Shown: positions 1 to 6,202 of the stretch, in pieces
How the letters are laid out: each line of letters opens with the position of its first letter
How positions within the stretch are numbered: the first letter of the stretch is position 1
NCBI GenBank assembly: GCA_017885385.1
Contig: JAFNGF010000356.1
Coordinates: 3,455-9,811, forward strand
Length of the DNA: 6,357 nucleotides
Source of the DNA: Planctomycetota bacterium
Lineage (GTDB): Bacteria; Planctomycetota; Phycisphaerae; Sedimentisphaerales; Anaerobacaceae
Reading direction: 5' to 3'
Made by a program: the position numbers and the translations under genes
Notes under the pieces: generated by a model
Database searches by the model: none
Seen by the model: the letters and a program-made list of their open reading frames with translations, nothing else
Told to the model about the DNA's origin: nothing

Positions 1-1101
1 TCTGCCGGGCTTGAACGGGCCGCCACGAGTGCCATAGATGCTCTCGCCGATGGATTCGGCAAGCTCACCACAAGACTGGCCCAGCCATTTACCAATCCCC
101 TTAAGCACCTCAACTTGGCGCGGCTCAATCTTGCCGTTGGGCATCGGGCCGACGTTCAACAGAAGATTGCCGTCTCCTCCGGCGCATCTAATAAGGGTAT
201 GTAGACATTCTTTGAGGGGCTTTATGTCGTCGTTGGGCTTCCACGACCACTGCGTTCCCAATGTCATGCACGTTTCCCACGGCCGCTGGTCATCAAATTC
301 CCCGATTCGCTGCTCCGGCGTATAGTAGTCAGCATTAGGCCCGATTCGCTGAGCATTGTAATCCTCAATGCTGCCCATGTCCAAGCGGTTGTTGATTACG
401 ATGTGCGGCTGAAGCTGCTTGACCAGACTGTAGGTTTTCTCCTGGTCCCACGGTGCCGGCCTGCCATCAGTATCAAACCAGAGCAGATCGATTCGCCCGT
501 AGTTGCTCAGTAACTCACGCAATTGCCCCTGCATCGACACTACATACTTGGCATTGCGCTCTGCCCGACAATCCGGATCACGCCAATCCATCGGTGAGTA
601 ATACCATCCGACCCTGATTCCCGCCGGTTGCGCCGCTTTAGCTAACTCCGCGCACACATCCCGCACGAAGGGAGTCTTGGAAATGTTGTAATCGGCCACC
701 TTTGAATGCCAGAGACAGAACCCATCACAGTGCTTCGCCGTCAAAACTACATATCTCATGCCTGATGCTTGTGCGATGGCAACCCATTCTTTGGCGTCGA
801 ATTCAACCGGGTTGAACTCCCTATAAAGGTTATCATAAACTTCGACAGGAATAGACCCTTGGTTGGGACACGCAGGATTCGAATTTGCGCGCGACCAGCT
901 AATTTCCGTGCCCTTGAGGCTCACCGGGCCCCAGTGGATGAACATTCCAAAACGCGCCTCGCGCCACCAAGCTACCCGGGCATCCCGCTGCTGTTTCGTT
1001 TCTTTCGCCGGCTGTGCCGACTCAGCAGCACAGATAGAGGGCGATAAAACCACGACTGCCAAAAAACAGCCAATCAATATGTTTCTGGTTTCGAGTGTCA
1101 T
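1..1101 (-). CDS. Secreted GH29 alpha-L-fucosidase, C-terminus cut off by window edge
   Basis: Hydrolyses terminal alpha-L-fucose from glycans (GH29, retaining), probably in the periplasm or outside the cell. The frame runs from an ATG at 1101 to base 1 with 367 codons and no stop, so the 3' end is missing. Residues 1-26 form a signal peptide with hydrophobic core ILIGCFLAVVVL and likely cleavage near CAA/ES. Family landmarks in order are FGMFIHWGPVSL (51-62, active-site His56), LTAKHCDGFCLWHSK (120-134), GWYYSPMDWRD (165-175), LLWFDTDG (206-213, with Asp210 as probable nucleophile), PWETCMTLG (274-282, Glu276 a candidate acid/base), GDGNLLLNVGPMPNGKI (309-325) and GESIYGTRGGPF (352-363). The usual second His of KHHDGF is Cys125, a variant I believe occurs in other GH29 members. 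The catalytic barrel appears nearly complete, and the missing part would be the C-terminal beta-sandwich. The start is fixed by an in-frame TGA seven codons upstream and a Shine-Dalgarno at 1109-1114. The fold and family are secure; the exact substrate (fucoidan or another fucosylated glycan) is inference. Confidence 0.96.
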   Translation of the reverse strand, partial: MTLETRNILIGCFLAVVVLSPSICAAESAQPAKETKQQRDARVAWWREARFGMFIHWGPVSLKGTEISWSRANSNPACPNQGSIPVEVYDNLYREFNPVEFDAKEWVAIAQASGMRYVVLTAKHCDGFCLWHSKVADYNISKTPFVRDVCAELAKAAQPAGIRVGWYYSPMDWRDPDCRAERNAKYVVSMQGQLRELLSNYGRIDLLWFDTDGRPAPWDQEKTYSLVKQLQPHIVINNRLDMGSIEDYNAQRIGPNADYYTPEQRIGEFDDQRPWETCMTLGTQWSWKPNDDIKPLKECLHTLIRCAGGDGNLLLNVGPMPNGKIEPRQVEVLKGIGKWLGQSCGELAESIGESIYGTRGGPFKPGR

Positions 1102-1108
1102 AGGACGA

Positions 1109-1114
1109 TCACCT
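1109..1114 (-). promoter_or_regulatory. Ribosome binding site of the fucosidase
   Basis: AGGTGA on the minus strand lies 7 nt before the ATG at 1101. Together with the in-frame TGA just upstream (1120-1122), it fixes the start codon. Confidence 0.7.
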
Positions 1115-1207
1115 GCTGGTCAACCATTATCGGAGATTTCCCGCATCAAACGCTCGGCCATGTAAACAAGTCTTCTAATTCTGCTTTGATATCAGAATCT
1201 CCTTCGC

Positions 1208-1236
1208 ATTGTAACACATTCAAAGTTTTTGTTTAA
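1208..1236 (-). promoter_or_regulatory. Candidate extended -10 promoter for the fucosidase
   Basis: The minus strand reads TGTTACAAT (1216-1208), an extended -10 element (TGn plus TACAAT). A weak -35 TTAAAC (1236-1231) sits 17 bp upstream. Transcription would start near 1201, giving a leader of about 100 nt. The extended TG motif may compensate for the poor -35. Assigned by eye only. Confidence 0.4.
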
Positions 1237-1426
1237 GAACACCGCCTGTGAGATTTCACCAGATAAAGTTTGAGCGGCTTGTTTTTAGAAAACCCGTGTA
1301 GGCCGTAGGTAGCCCCGGAAGGCCGGTCAGGTCACGGATAGAGAGTTTCTTAAGTCCTGCCACAATTTTTGTCTGATTTTTCCCATTTGCCAGTCATAGA
1401 CGGTAATCCTGCACGCTACACGCCTT

Positions 1427-1456
1427 ATGATACCAGAATACTCCATTCGATTTCAA
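1427..1456 (-). promoter_or_regulatory. Alternative upstream promoter candidate
   Basis: The minus strand shows TTGAAA (1456-1451), an 18-bp spacer and TATCAT (1432-1427), with TG one base before the -10 (TGGTATCAT). It points towards the fucosidase and would give a leader of about 320 nt, similar in length to that of the LamG gene. It competes with the 1208-1236 candidate, and sequence alone cannot decide between them. Confidence 0.25.
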
Positions 1457-1641
1457 CGCCTCTGGTGAACCTGACGTAACGCCCATACACCAAAGAGATA
1501 GCTGCACCGCCATCATCCAGAAAGCATTAAGGCAATACAAAGAAAAGGCGAAAGAGAAAGACACGCCCAGAAATAAGTAGCCCCTGCTTATGCTTGCTGT
1601 TGCCTTGCTTCCGCTCGCCTTTACCCTTACTTCTAAGATTG

Positions 1642-1666
1642 TTTATTGCATTACCGATATGTCTGG
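1642..1666 (+). repeat. 25-bp direct repeat, copy 1
   Basis: Twenty-five bases beginning TTTATTGCATTACCG and ending ATATGTCTGG are identical to 6333-6357. The flank on the low-coordinate side is loosely similar in both copies, including a shared ACAAAGAAA about 100 bp away, which suggests a longer, diverged interspersed repeat. On the far side, copy 1 continues into an imperfect hairpin: CCGA..TCTGG, then GCGAATG, then CCAGA..TCGG. Read on the minus strand, both copies encode RHIGNAI in an open frame. Confidence 0.8.
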
Positions 1667-1779
1667 GCGAATGCCAGATGTTCGGCAGGGAAAGTGAGGT
1701 CACGAACGGCTGATAAACCCAATGGGGTGTGAGTGAAAAAATGGCAAATTGCGCACTCATAACTGCACTTCGCCGAGCG

Positions 1780-2059
1780 CTTACCGTATTATGCACCGAT
1801 ATTACCGGCTGGAGCGGAGAGGATTCGTGGAAGGGTCACATGCAACTGACAGATGCGCAGGCTGCGTTTCGTATTCACAAGAGTGACTTGCAGATTCGCC
1901 CCATCTGGCATCAGCGTCAAGATCGTGTGGAGGCCATTATCCTGGTTTGCTTTTTGGCCTATGTGCTGCGGAAAACATCAGGGCGGATGTAGTGAAGACT
2001 TTCTTTGTTTTTTCGCTGAAATCAGCGATTTTGCCCCCCAACTGCGGAACTTGGGCTAA
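1780..2059 (+). pseudogene. Decayed C-terminal fragment of an IS4/IS1634-type DDE transposase
   Basis: The plus strand encodes LTDAQAAFRIHKSDLQIRP followed by IWHQRQDRVEA and ILVCFLAYVLRKTSGRM, ending at a TAG at 1990-1992. From memory of the family, this matches the conserved C-terminal block '..LTdAEaAFRIhKSdLxIRPiwHQ..RVqAHILVCFLAYVLWKTL' of IS4/IS1634-type (DDE_Tnp_1) transposases. The catalytic region carrying the first acidic residues is absent upstream, so only the last part survives. Further decay is visible: the Glu of AEAAFR, which I take to be the catalytic Glu, is Gln (codon 1858-1860), and AHIL reads AIIL. After the stop, a shifted frame (VVKTFFVFSLKSAILPPNCG, up to about 2060) may be the protein's tail joined by an internal deletion. 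This tail assignment is less certain. No terminal inverted repeats were recognised, so this is a relic rather than an active element. Confidence 0.7.
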
Positions 2060-2099
2060 CCTTCGCGGGGAACAAGGCCGAATAACCCTGGTACTTACG

Positions 2100-2139
2100 A
2101 AAAAAAATGGGCCTATACCGAATCAATCAGCATAGGCCC
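2100..2139 (-). terminator. Rho-independent terminator of the LamG gene
   Basis: Starting 50 nt past the stop codon, the minus strand folds into a 13-bp stem (arms 2139-2127 and 2121-2109) with loop UUGAU. The outer eight pairs, GGGCCUAU/AUAGGCCC, are perfect, and two inner pairs are G-U wobbles. One A and then eight U follow (2107-2100). The wobbles would be A-C mismatches in plus-strand RNA, and the U-tract lies only on the minus-strand side, so the terminator serves the LamG gene. Confidence 0.9.
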
Positions 2140-2189
2140 CGAAATGGTGCAAAACTTAGCTGCCTACTTGGCTTTGCAATACGCTGCGA

Positions 2190-5100
2190 TTACGGCCACA
2201 AAATCTCCTCAAGCCAAGAATCAGCTAACACAGCAAAGTCCTTGAAGTCAATCACGTTGTCCTGCTGCAAATCAGCCGCTATCGAAACCGGCGAAGTATA
2301 GCCGGCAAGCCACGCAATCTGAGCATCAGACAACGCCCGGCTGTAGATGCGAACCTCATCAATGCGACCAGGGAAGTAATTCTGGTTGTCTGCGCGTTTA
2401 CCCATCTGAACCTGGTCCCGCGTGTCCAGCACACGAGCTTCGCTGCCGACAAGCCGACCGTCACCGTACCATCTGATCGTGGTGCCATCATACGTGGCCG
2501 CCAGGTGGTGCCATTCCAGCTCCAGCGGAACGATATTGCGCTCCCAGCCGTAAACGTGGATGCAAAGATAGTCCTGGCCGCCTCTACGCTCCATATCAAA
2601 GCTCATGCTGGTCAGAGTTCCAACGTCAGGCCCAACGAAGCCGAAAATGTTAGTCCAGCCCGGTATGGCCGTCGTGGCATTAGGCTTGGCCCAGCCGGCG
2701 ATGGTTCTCGCAGCAGCGCCGCTTATACCCACAGCACCCACGGTGACCATATCATCTATACCATTCAGTTGAATCGCCTGGCCTACCTTACCTGTCGTAT
2801 AGACCGGCAAACCGGTGATGGTGCCATTGTGGCCACCAACAGCATCGTTGGTGTTGCCGTTGAACGGATACTGCGCTACCAAACCGGTAGTGCCAGGATC
2901 AACTGGCGTAACCTGGAAACCACTATCCAGCCACAGATTGGCTAGAATCTCCACATCAGCTTCGTCAACAATGCAGTTGCCGCTCAAGTCGGCAGCAGGC
3001 TTACCCATCGAAAGAACACACCTGCTGGGATACGCCCGGATGTCATCAATGTATATCGTGCCCGTGCCGCCGGCCGTGGGACTGGTCCGGTTGCCCAGGC
3101 CAATATACATTTTCTTGATAGCCTGTAGGTTAACACCTGCACCGCTGAATTGCGTCAGCTCGATGTTCCACTCCTGCCAGGCGCCTCCCTGGACTGCCTC
3201 AGGATCAGGATGGTTCACGACTTTAACGTGCCCGGCATTATCTTCCAGTGCCACATAGAGCTGTTCAGGAGCATTGGCCGGAGCACCATAGAAATACAGC
3301 GTCAAAACTTTCAAAGTATATTTTGTCCAATCCAATAGCGAGGCCCACTCCCGCTGGGTCTCTGAGTACCTGGCTTTGCCGCCAGTTCCGCTGTTGTCGT
3401 AACCTAACGGCATCGACTGGCCGCCGCCATGAACGATACTTTGCTCCGCAAAGGGAGCCTGAGCGTAACCCACAGTTGAGCCGGTGCCGTTACCAGGATA
3501 GCCGGGTGCCGGTTCGTTGTATCCCCATCCGTCCTTCCAGGTCTGGAAGATTCTATTGCCGACATCGTCTGTGTAGCTCTCAAAATCATCTACAATGAGA
3601 TAGTCGGCTACCGTAAAGCTCCAGACTCTGCCTGTGCTGATAGTCCCGTCGGTGTTGTACTCACCAATTCGCCAGTAGTAAGTCTGTCCCCACTGGAGAG
3701 CATCGGGTGGAGTATAGCTGGCAGCAACTTGTCGGCCTCGATAGATGCCTGTCGTATCAGATGCATCAGCGTCTGTGACAGCAGTCTCATCGGTCCCCAA
3801 GTAGACATCATGCTGAGCGGCTCTGTCACCCGGCTTCCAGCTAAGGGGAATCGCCCTATCAATGTCAGGTGTAGACCTGTTGACTGGACTCGGGTCCCAG
3901 GCCAGTAGCGGGTCCCCTCTCATAACCTGCTTGATCTGGTCTTGCGTTAGAGCCTTGCCGTAGATGCGGACTTCATCGATGGTGCCGTTGAAAAACCAGA
4001 CTTTAGGAGATGTCCACGCTCTGGCGCCTATTGAAATCATCCTGGTAGTCGCATAGTTATCGTTATTTCTGTTCGTATCTGAGTTCTTTAACTCTCCGTC
4101 CAGATATATTTTGTGACCGACCGCTGAGTCTTTCGTAGCAGCAACCATGTGCCAATCATCGGAAGACCAAACGGTTTGGCCCACACTTACGGCGTGAAAG
4201 CCGGGAGCGGTGTCGTAGTAGTGTAATGACAGGTCTCCATTTGTACCAACCCCATCTTCTACCCCGAAAACAAGGTCGCTTCTTGAACCTATACACAATA
4301 TGTATTGAGCACCGCTATCGCCGTTTATGTCCTTGCCGACCTTAAACCAGGCAACGTAAGTATAATTTTCAGGCAGGTACAGTTCGCTTGGGGTACCCAG
4401 ATCAACGTAATCATCTGTACCGTCGAACTTCAGCGCACCGCCGTCATATCCAGGCACCCACTGCGGATTGCCCGCGAACGTACCGTGGTTGCCATAGCCG
4501 GACCAGTCAATAGCAGTGGTGCCTTCGCCCTCGTCAAACTTCCACCAGCCGACAAGATTAGGATCGGTGATGGGTATGATCGGCATTGTCGTAAAGCTCC
4601 AGACGTTGCCCGGATGCATAGCACCGCCTTGCTCGATCCCATCGATTCTCCAGTAGTACGTCGTACCCTCTGCAAGAGTTCCTGGATCAAAGGTTACCGT
4701 TGTCTGGTTGATCTTGAATGTGCCGCCAGTACCGTTGGCCACATCAGCTTGATTAGTTCCGAAATATACATCATGCTTGACCGCGTTCATACCCGCTGAC
4801 CAGCTAAGGTCTGCATCGGTGCTCACGTATCTGGCACCATGAGGCGGCGTAGGATTCCAGGCAGTCGATGGCGCAGCGGTGAAGCTCCACACATTGCCCG
4901 TGTGTATAGTAGTACCGTCAGCCTCGATCTCATCGACACGCCAGTAGTAAGTGGTTCCCGGCGTAAGAACGCCAAACCAATAGACGAGGTACCCCTGTCG
5001 GCCTTTGTACTCAGCGGGACCGGGCGTCGGATTGGTGCCGAAATACACATCGTGAAAAGCCGCGGTCGTACCCGCTGTCCATCCCAGTAGTGGTGCGGTC

Positions 5101-5831
5101 ACTCCTTCGGCGCCATCGGCTGGGCTGGGCTTATAGGCCTTTGGCCGGAACGCCAGTTGCCGTATTTCAGCTTCAGAGAGAGTGTGGTTGTAAATGCGGA
5201 CTTCGTCAAGCAAGCCCTGGAATTGTTCTGCCGCCCAATATCCGCCATAGCCAATATTGTAATTGCCGGTAGCTGTTGTTGCAGGCGCGCTGCCTGAGAC
5301 CTCTCCCACCTTCTTGCCGTTGGCATAAAACGTCGCCAAATACTGTTTGCTGAATGTTAGTGCGACATGGGCCCACTCGCCGCTTTGAAAGGCCGGAGAT
5401 ACAGTCAGGTTATAATCTTGTACCCCCAAGGTAGTAAATAGAAAATTACCGCCCACCAGCTCAAACTTGACACCATTGTTTTCCGTTGTATGACCGAAGA
5501 AACAGTTGTATTGTCTTGACGTGTTGTCCGGTTTCATCCAGGCGGCTATGGTCAGGTCGCTTGTCCAGCCGGCCAGCATATTACCGCTGCCCAATCCGAC
5601 CCTGATGTAATCGTCAGTCCCATCCAACATCAGGGCTCCAGTGCCAATCATAGCGTCACTGGAGAATTGGGCATCACCTTCGACTGTGCCGTTGTTACCC
5701 TTGCCACTGCTACCGGCGCCAAGATTGGTTGGGTCATCAAAGGTCCAATAGCCAATCATTTCACCTAAGGATAACCCGTTGAATACCAGCACCAAAACAA
5801 GTGAAACTGAACAAATCAGTCTTTTACACAT
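2190..5831 (-). CDS. Secreted multidomain LamG protein with split dockerin-like motifs
   Basis: This 1213-residue exported protein is probably a glycan-binding or surface-anchored scaffold; no catalytic domain is seen. Residues 1-23 are a signal peptide (core LVLVLVF, end GLSLG). Domains in order: LamG 1 (about 26-226, ending LLDEVRIYNHTLSEAEIRQL); two short Fn3-like beta-sandwich repeats (231-320, 324-415; HDVYFGTN, TTYYWR, NVWSFT); LamG 2 (424-638, with FDGTDDYVDLG and TIDEVRIYGKAL); a third Fn3-like repeat (643-741); a CBM-like jelly-roll module (743-938, from DYLIVDDFESYTDD to YIDDIRAYP); dockerin half 1 (948-970, DLSGNCIVDEAD, Ca ligands D948, S950, N952, D956, D959); LamG 3 (983-1178); and dockerin half 2 (1187-1208, DLQQDNVIDFKD, D1187, Q1189, D1191, D1195, D1198), ending WLEEILWP. 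Cys938 and Cys953 could form a disulfide. The start is supported by an excellent Shine-Dalgarno. This architecture is typical of planctomycete exported proteins, many without known function. The binding role is inferred from domain type and the fucosidase neighbour. Confidence 0.95.
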   Translation of the reverse strand: MCKRLICSVSLVLVLVFNGLSLGEMIGYWTFDDPTNLGAGSSGKGNNGTVEGDAQFSSDAMIGTGALMLDGTDDYIRVGLGSGNMLAGWTSDLTIAAWMKPDNTSRQYNCFFGHTTENNGVKFELVGGNFLFTTLGVQDYNLTVSPAFQSGEWAHVALTFSKQYLATFYANGKKVGEVSGSAPATTATGNYNIGYGGYWAAEQFQGLLDEVRIYNHTLSEAEIRQLAFRPKAYKPSPADGAEGVTAPLLGWTAGTTAAFHDVYFGTNPTPGPAEYKGRQGYLVYWFGVLTPGTTYYWRVDEIEADGTTIHTGNVWSFTAAPSTAWNPTPPHGARYVSTDADLSWSAGMNAVKHDVYFGTNQADVANGTGGTFKINQTTVTFDPGTLAEGTTYYWRIDGIEQGGAMHPGNVWSFTTMPIIPITDPNLVGWWKFDEGEGTTAIDWSGYGNHGTFAGNPQWVPGYDGGALKFDGTDDYVDLGTPSELYLPENYTYVAWFKVGKDINGDSGAQYILCIGSRSDLVFGVEDGVGTNGDLSLHYYDTAPGFHAVSVGQTVWSSDDWHMVAATKDSAVGHKIYLDGELKNSDTNRNNDNYATTRMISIGARAWTSPKVWFFNGTIDEVRIYGKALTQDQIKQVMRGDPLLAWDPSPVNRSTPDIDRAIPLSWKPGDRAAQHDVYLGTDETAVTDADASDTTGIYRGRQVAASYTPPDALQWGQTYYWRIGEYNTDGTISTGRVWSFTVADYLIVDDFESYTDDVGNRIFQTWKDGWGYNEPAPGYPGNGTGSTVGYAQAPFAEQSIVHGGGQSMPLGYDNSGTGGKARYSETQREWASLLDWTKYTLKVLTLYFYGAPANAPEQLYVALEDNAGHVKVVNHPDPEAVQGGAWQEWNIELTQFSGAGVNLQAIKKMYIGLGNRTSPTAGGTGTIYIDDIRAYPSRCVLSMGKPAADLSGNCIVDEADVEILANLWLDSGFQVTPVDPGTTGLVAQYPFNGNTNDAVGGHNGTITGLPVYTTGKVGQAIQLNGIDDMVTVGAVGISGAAARTIAGWAKPNATTAIPGWTNIFGFVGPDVGTLTSMSFDMERRGGQDYLCIHVYGWERNIVPLELEWHHLAATYDGTTIRWYGDGRLVGSEARVLDTRDQVQMGKRADNQNYFPGRIDEVRIYSRALSDAQIAWLAGYTSPVSIAADLQQDNVIDFKDFAVLADSWLEEILWP

Positions 5832-5837
5832 AATAGT

Positions 5838-5843
5838 CCTCCT
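5838..5843 (-). promoter_or_regulatory. Ribosome binding site of the LamG gene
   Basis: AGGAGG, within GAAGGAGGA, lies 6 nt before the ATG at 5831. This near-perfect anti-16S match fixes the start. Confidence 0.9.
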
Positions 5844-5888
5844 TCAAAAGTAGTAAGAATGGCTGTGCTTTGGCCGCACACCAAAGCG

Positions 5889-5950
5889 AAATTGAGAATG
5901 AAGAGTTGAGAATTAAGAATTCTTCATTCTAAATTTAAAATTCTGAATTC
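5889..5950. repeat. AT-rich palindromic repeat element
   Basis: This low-complexity tract is built from GAATT/AATTC-type words. It includes a perfect 10-bp inverted repeat, AGAATGAAGA (5895-5904) against TCTTCATTCT (5921-5930). The stem extends to 13 bp with one G-T wobble and encloses AATTAAG-type sequence. Its composition differs sharply from the coding regions. It lies within the LamG leader, between an orphan Shine-Dalgarno and the functional one. Confidence 0.6.
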
Positions 5951-6151
5951 TTGTTACCTCCTTCCTTCAAAGCCTCCAATATGAGCCGTTAAGTGGAATG
6001 CGCAAACATTTACCGCCCGGCACAAAGCTCACCCCAGACCTCTGTACCTCAAACAATCCGTAACTCCCTCCTAATAATCTCGTAACTCGAGAATTAATTC
6101 ATCCTTCATAGCACTGCGGAGAATAGAAAATCGCCGATCCGAACAACCCTA

Positions 6152-6181
6152 TTTATACCAAATTAGCCAGGTTTCCGTCAA
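6152..6181 (-). promoter_or_regulatory. Sigma70-type promoter of the LamG gene
   Basis: TTGACG (6181-6176) and TATAAA (6157-6152) are separated by 18 bp on the minus strand, each one mismatch from consensus. Transcription would begin near 6145. This is the best promoter match I found in the window. Confidence 0.6.
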
Positions 6182-6201
6182 GAAAGATTTCCTTGTGACG
6201 G
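6175..6201 (-). promoter_or_regulatory. Candidate operator over the -35 box
   Basis: A perfect 6-bp inverted repeat, CCGTCA (6201-6196) and TGACGG (6180-6175), is separated by 15 bp on the minus strand. The downstream half-site includes most of the -35 hexamer, so a protein bound here would compete with or contact RNA polymerase. It is not followed by a U-tract, so it is not a good intrinsic terminator for anything upstream. The regulator is unknown. Confidence 0.3.
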
Positions 6202-6202
6202 C

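Larger units (their letters stand above)
1217..1779. other. Spacer without a supported gene
   Basis: This stretch between the fucosidase promoter and the transposase remnant holds no gene I can support. It contains a plus-strand open stretch at 1431-1580 (49 residues, no ATG, ending in the basic tail KEKAKEKDTPRNK). It also contains a minus-strand open stretch at 1256-1393 (45 residues, including KKLSIRDLTGLPGLP) and one copy of the 25-bp repeat. A minus-strand frame at 1527-1796 (89 residues) reads through that repeat and has no Shine-Dalgarno, recognisable domain or coherent context. The mixture of broken frames and repeat sequence suggests accumulated remnants. Confidence 0.4.
5832..6145 (-). 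promoter_or_regulatory. Long structured 5' leader of the LamG gene
   Basis: From the expected transcription start near 6145, about 310 nt precede the ATG. The leader contains mini-ORF a (6109-6071, MKDELILELRDY), whose TAG stop overlaps an AGGAGG (6072-6067). Ten nt further on, a TTG opens mini-ORF b (6056-5967, 29 residues, beginning LFEVQRSGV and ending NGSYWRL). Its TGA stop is followed at once by a second AGGAGG (5962-5957), which has no start codon at normal spacing. The AT-rich palindromic element comes next, and finally the true Shine-Dalgarno. No known riboswitch class was recognised. The mini-ORFs may be a real leader or the debris of a lost gene. Confidence 0.4.

Noticed and set aside
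1120..1161. 13-residue ORF (MAERLMREISDNG) just upstream of the fucosidase
   Set aside because: It has no ribosome binding site of its own and no attenuator structure around it, so it is too short to claim as a leader peptide.
1248..1259. GTGA-N4-TCAC near-palindrome upstream of the fucosidase promoter, resembling a CRP site
   Set aside because: The spacing is 4 bp instead of the 6 bp of a CRP site, and four-base arms are expected by chance.
1256..1393. Minus-strand 45-codon open stretch with KKLSIRDLTGLPGLP
   Set aside because: It has no ATG and no Shine-Dalgarno, and it lies upstream of the fucosidase promoter candidate. It is probably chance.
1431..1580. Plus-strand 49-codon open stretch ending KEKAKEKDTPRNK
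   Set aside because: It has no plausible start codon or ribosome binding site and no recognisable family. It could be the tail of a lost gene, but nothing supports that.
1527..1796. Minus-strand 89-residue ORF containing PRHIGNAI
   Set aside because: It runs across the 25-bp repeat and overlaps the start of the transposase relic, has no Shine-Dalgarno, and its basic then hydrophobic tail matches no family I know.
2013..2032. Plus-strand hairpin TCGCTG-AAAT-CAGCGA followed by TTTT
   Set aside because: The stem is only six pairs with four T, and it lies within the presumed tail of the transposase relic. It is too weak to call a terminator for a plus-strand transcript.
2505..3598. Several overlapping plus-strand ORFs of 100-150 residues opposite the LamG gene
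   Set aside because: They are antisense shadows of a long, well-supported coding frame and encode no recognisable domain.
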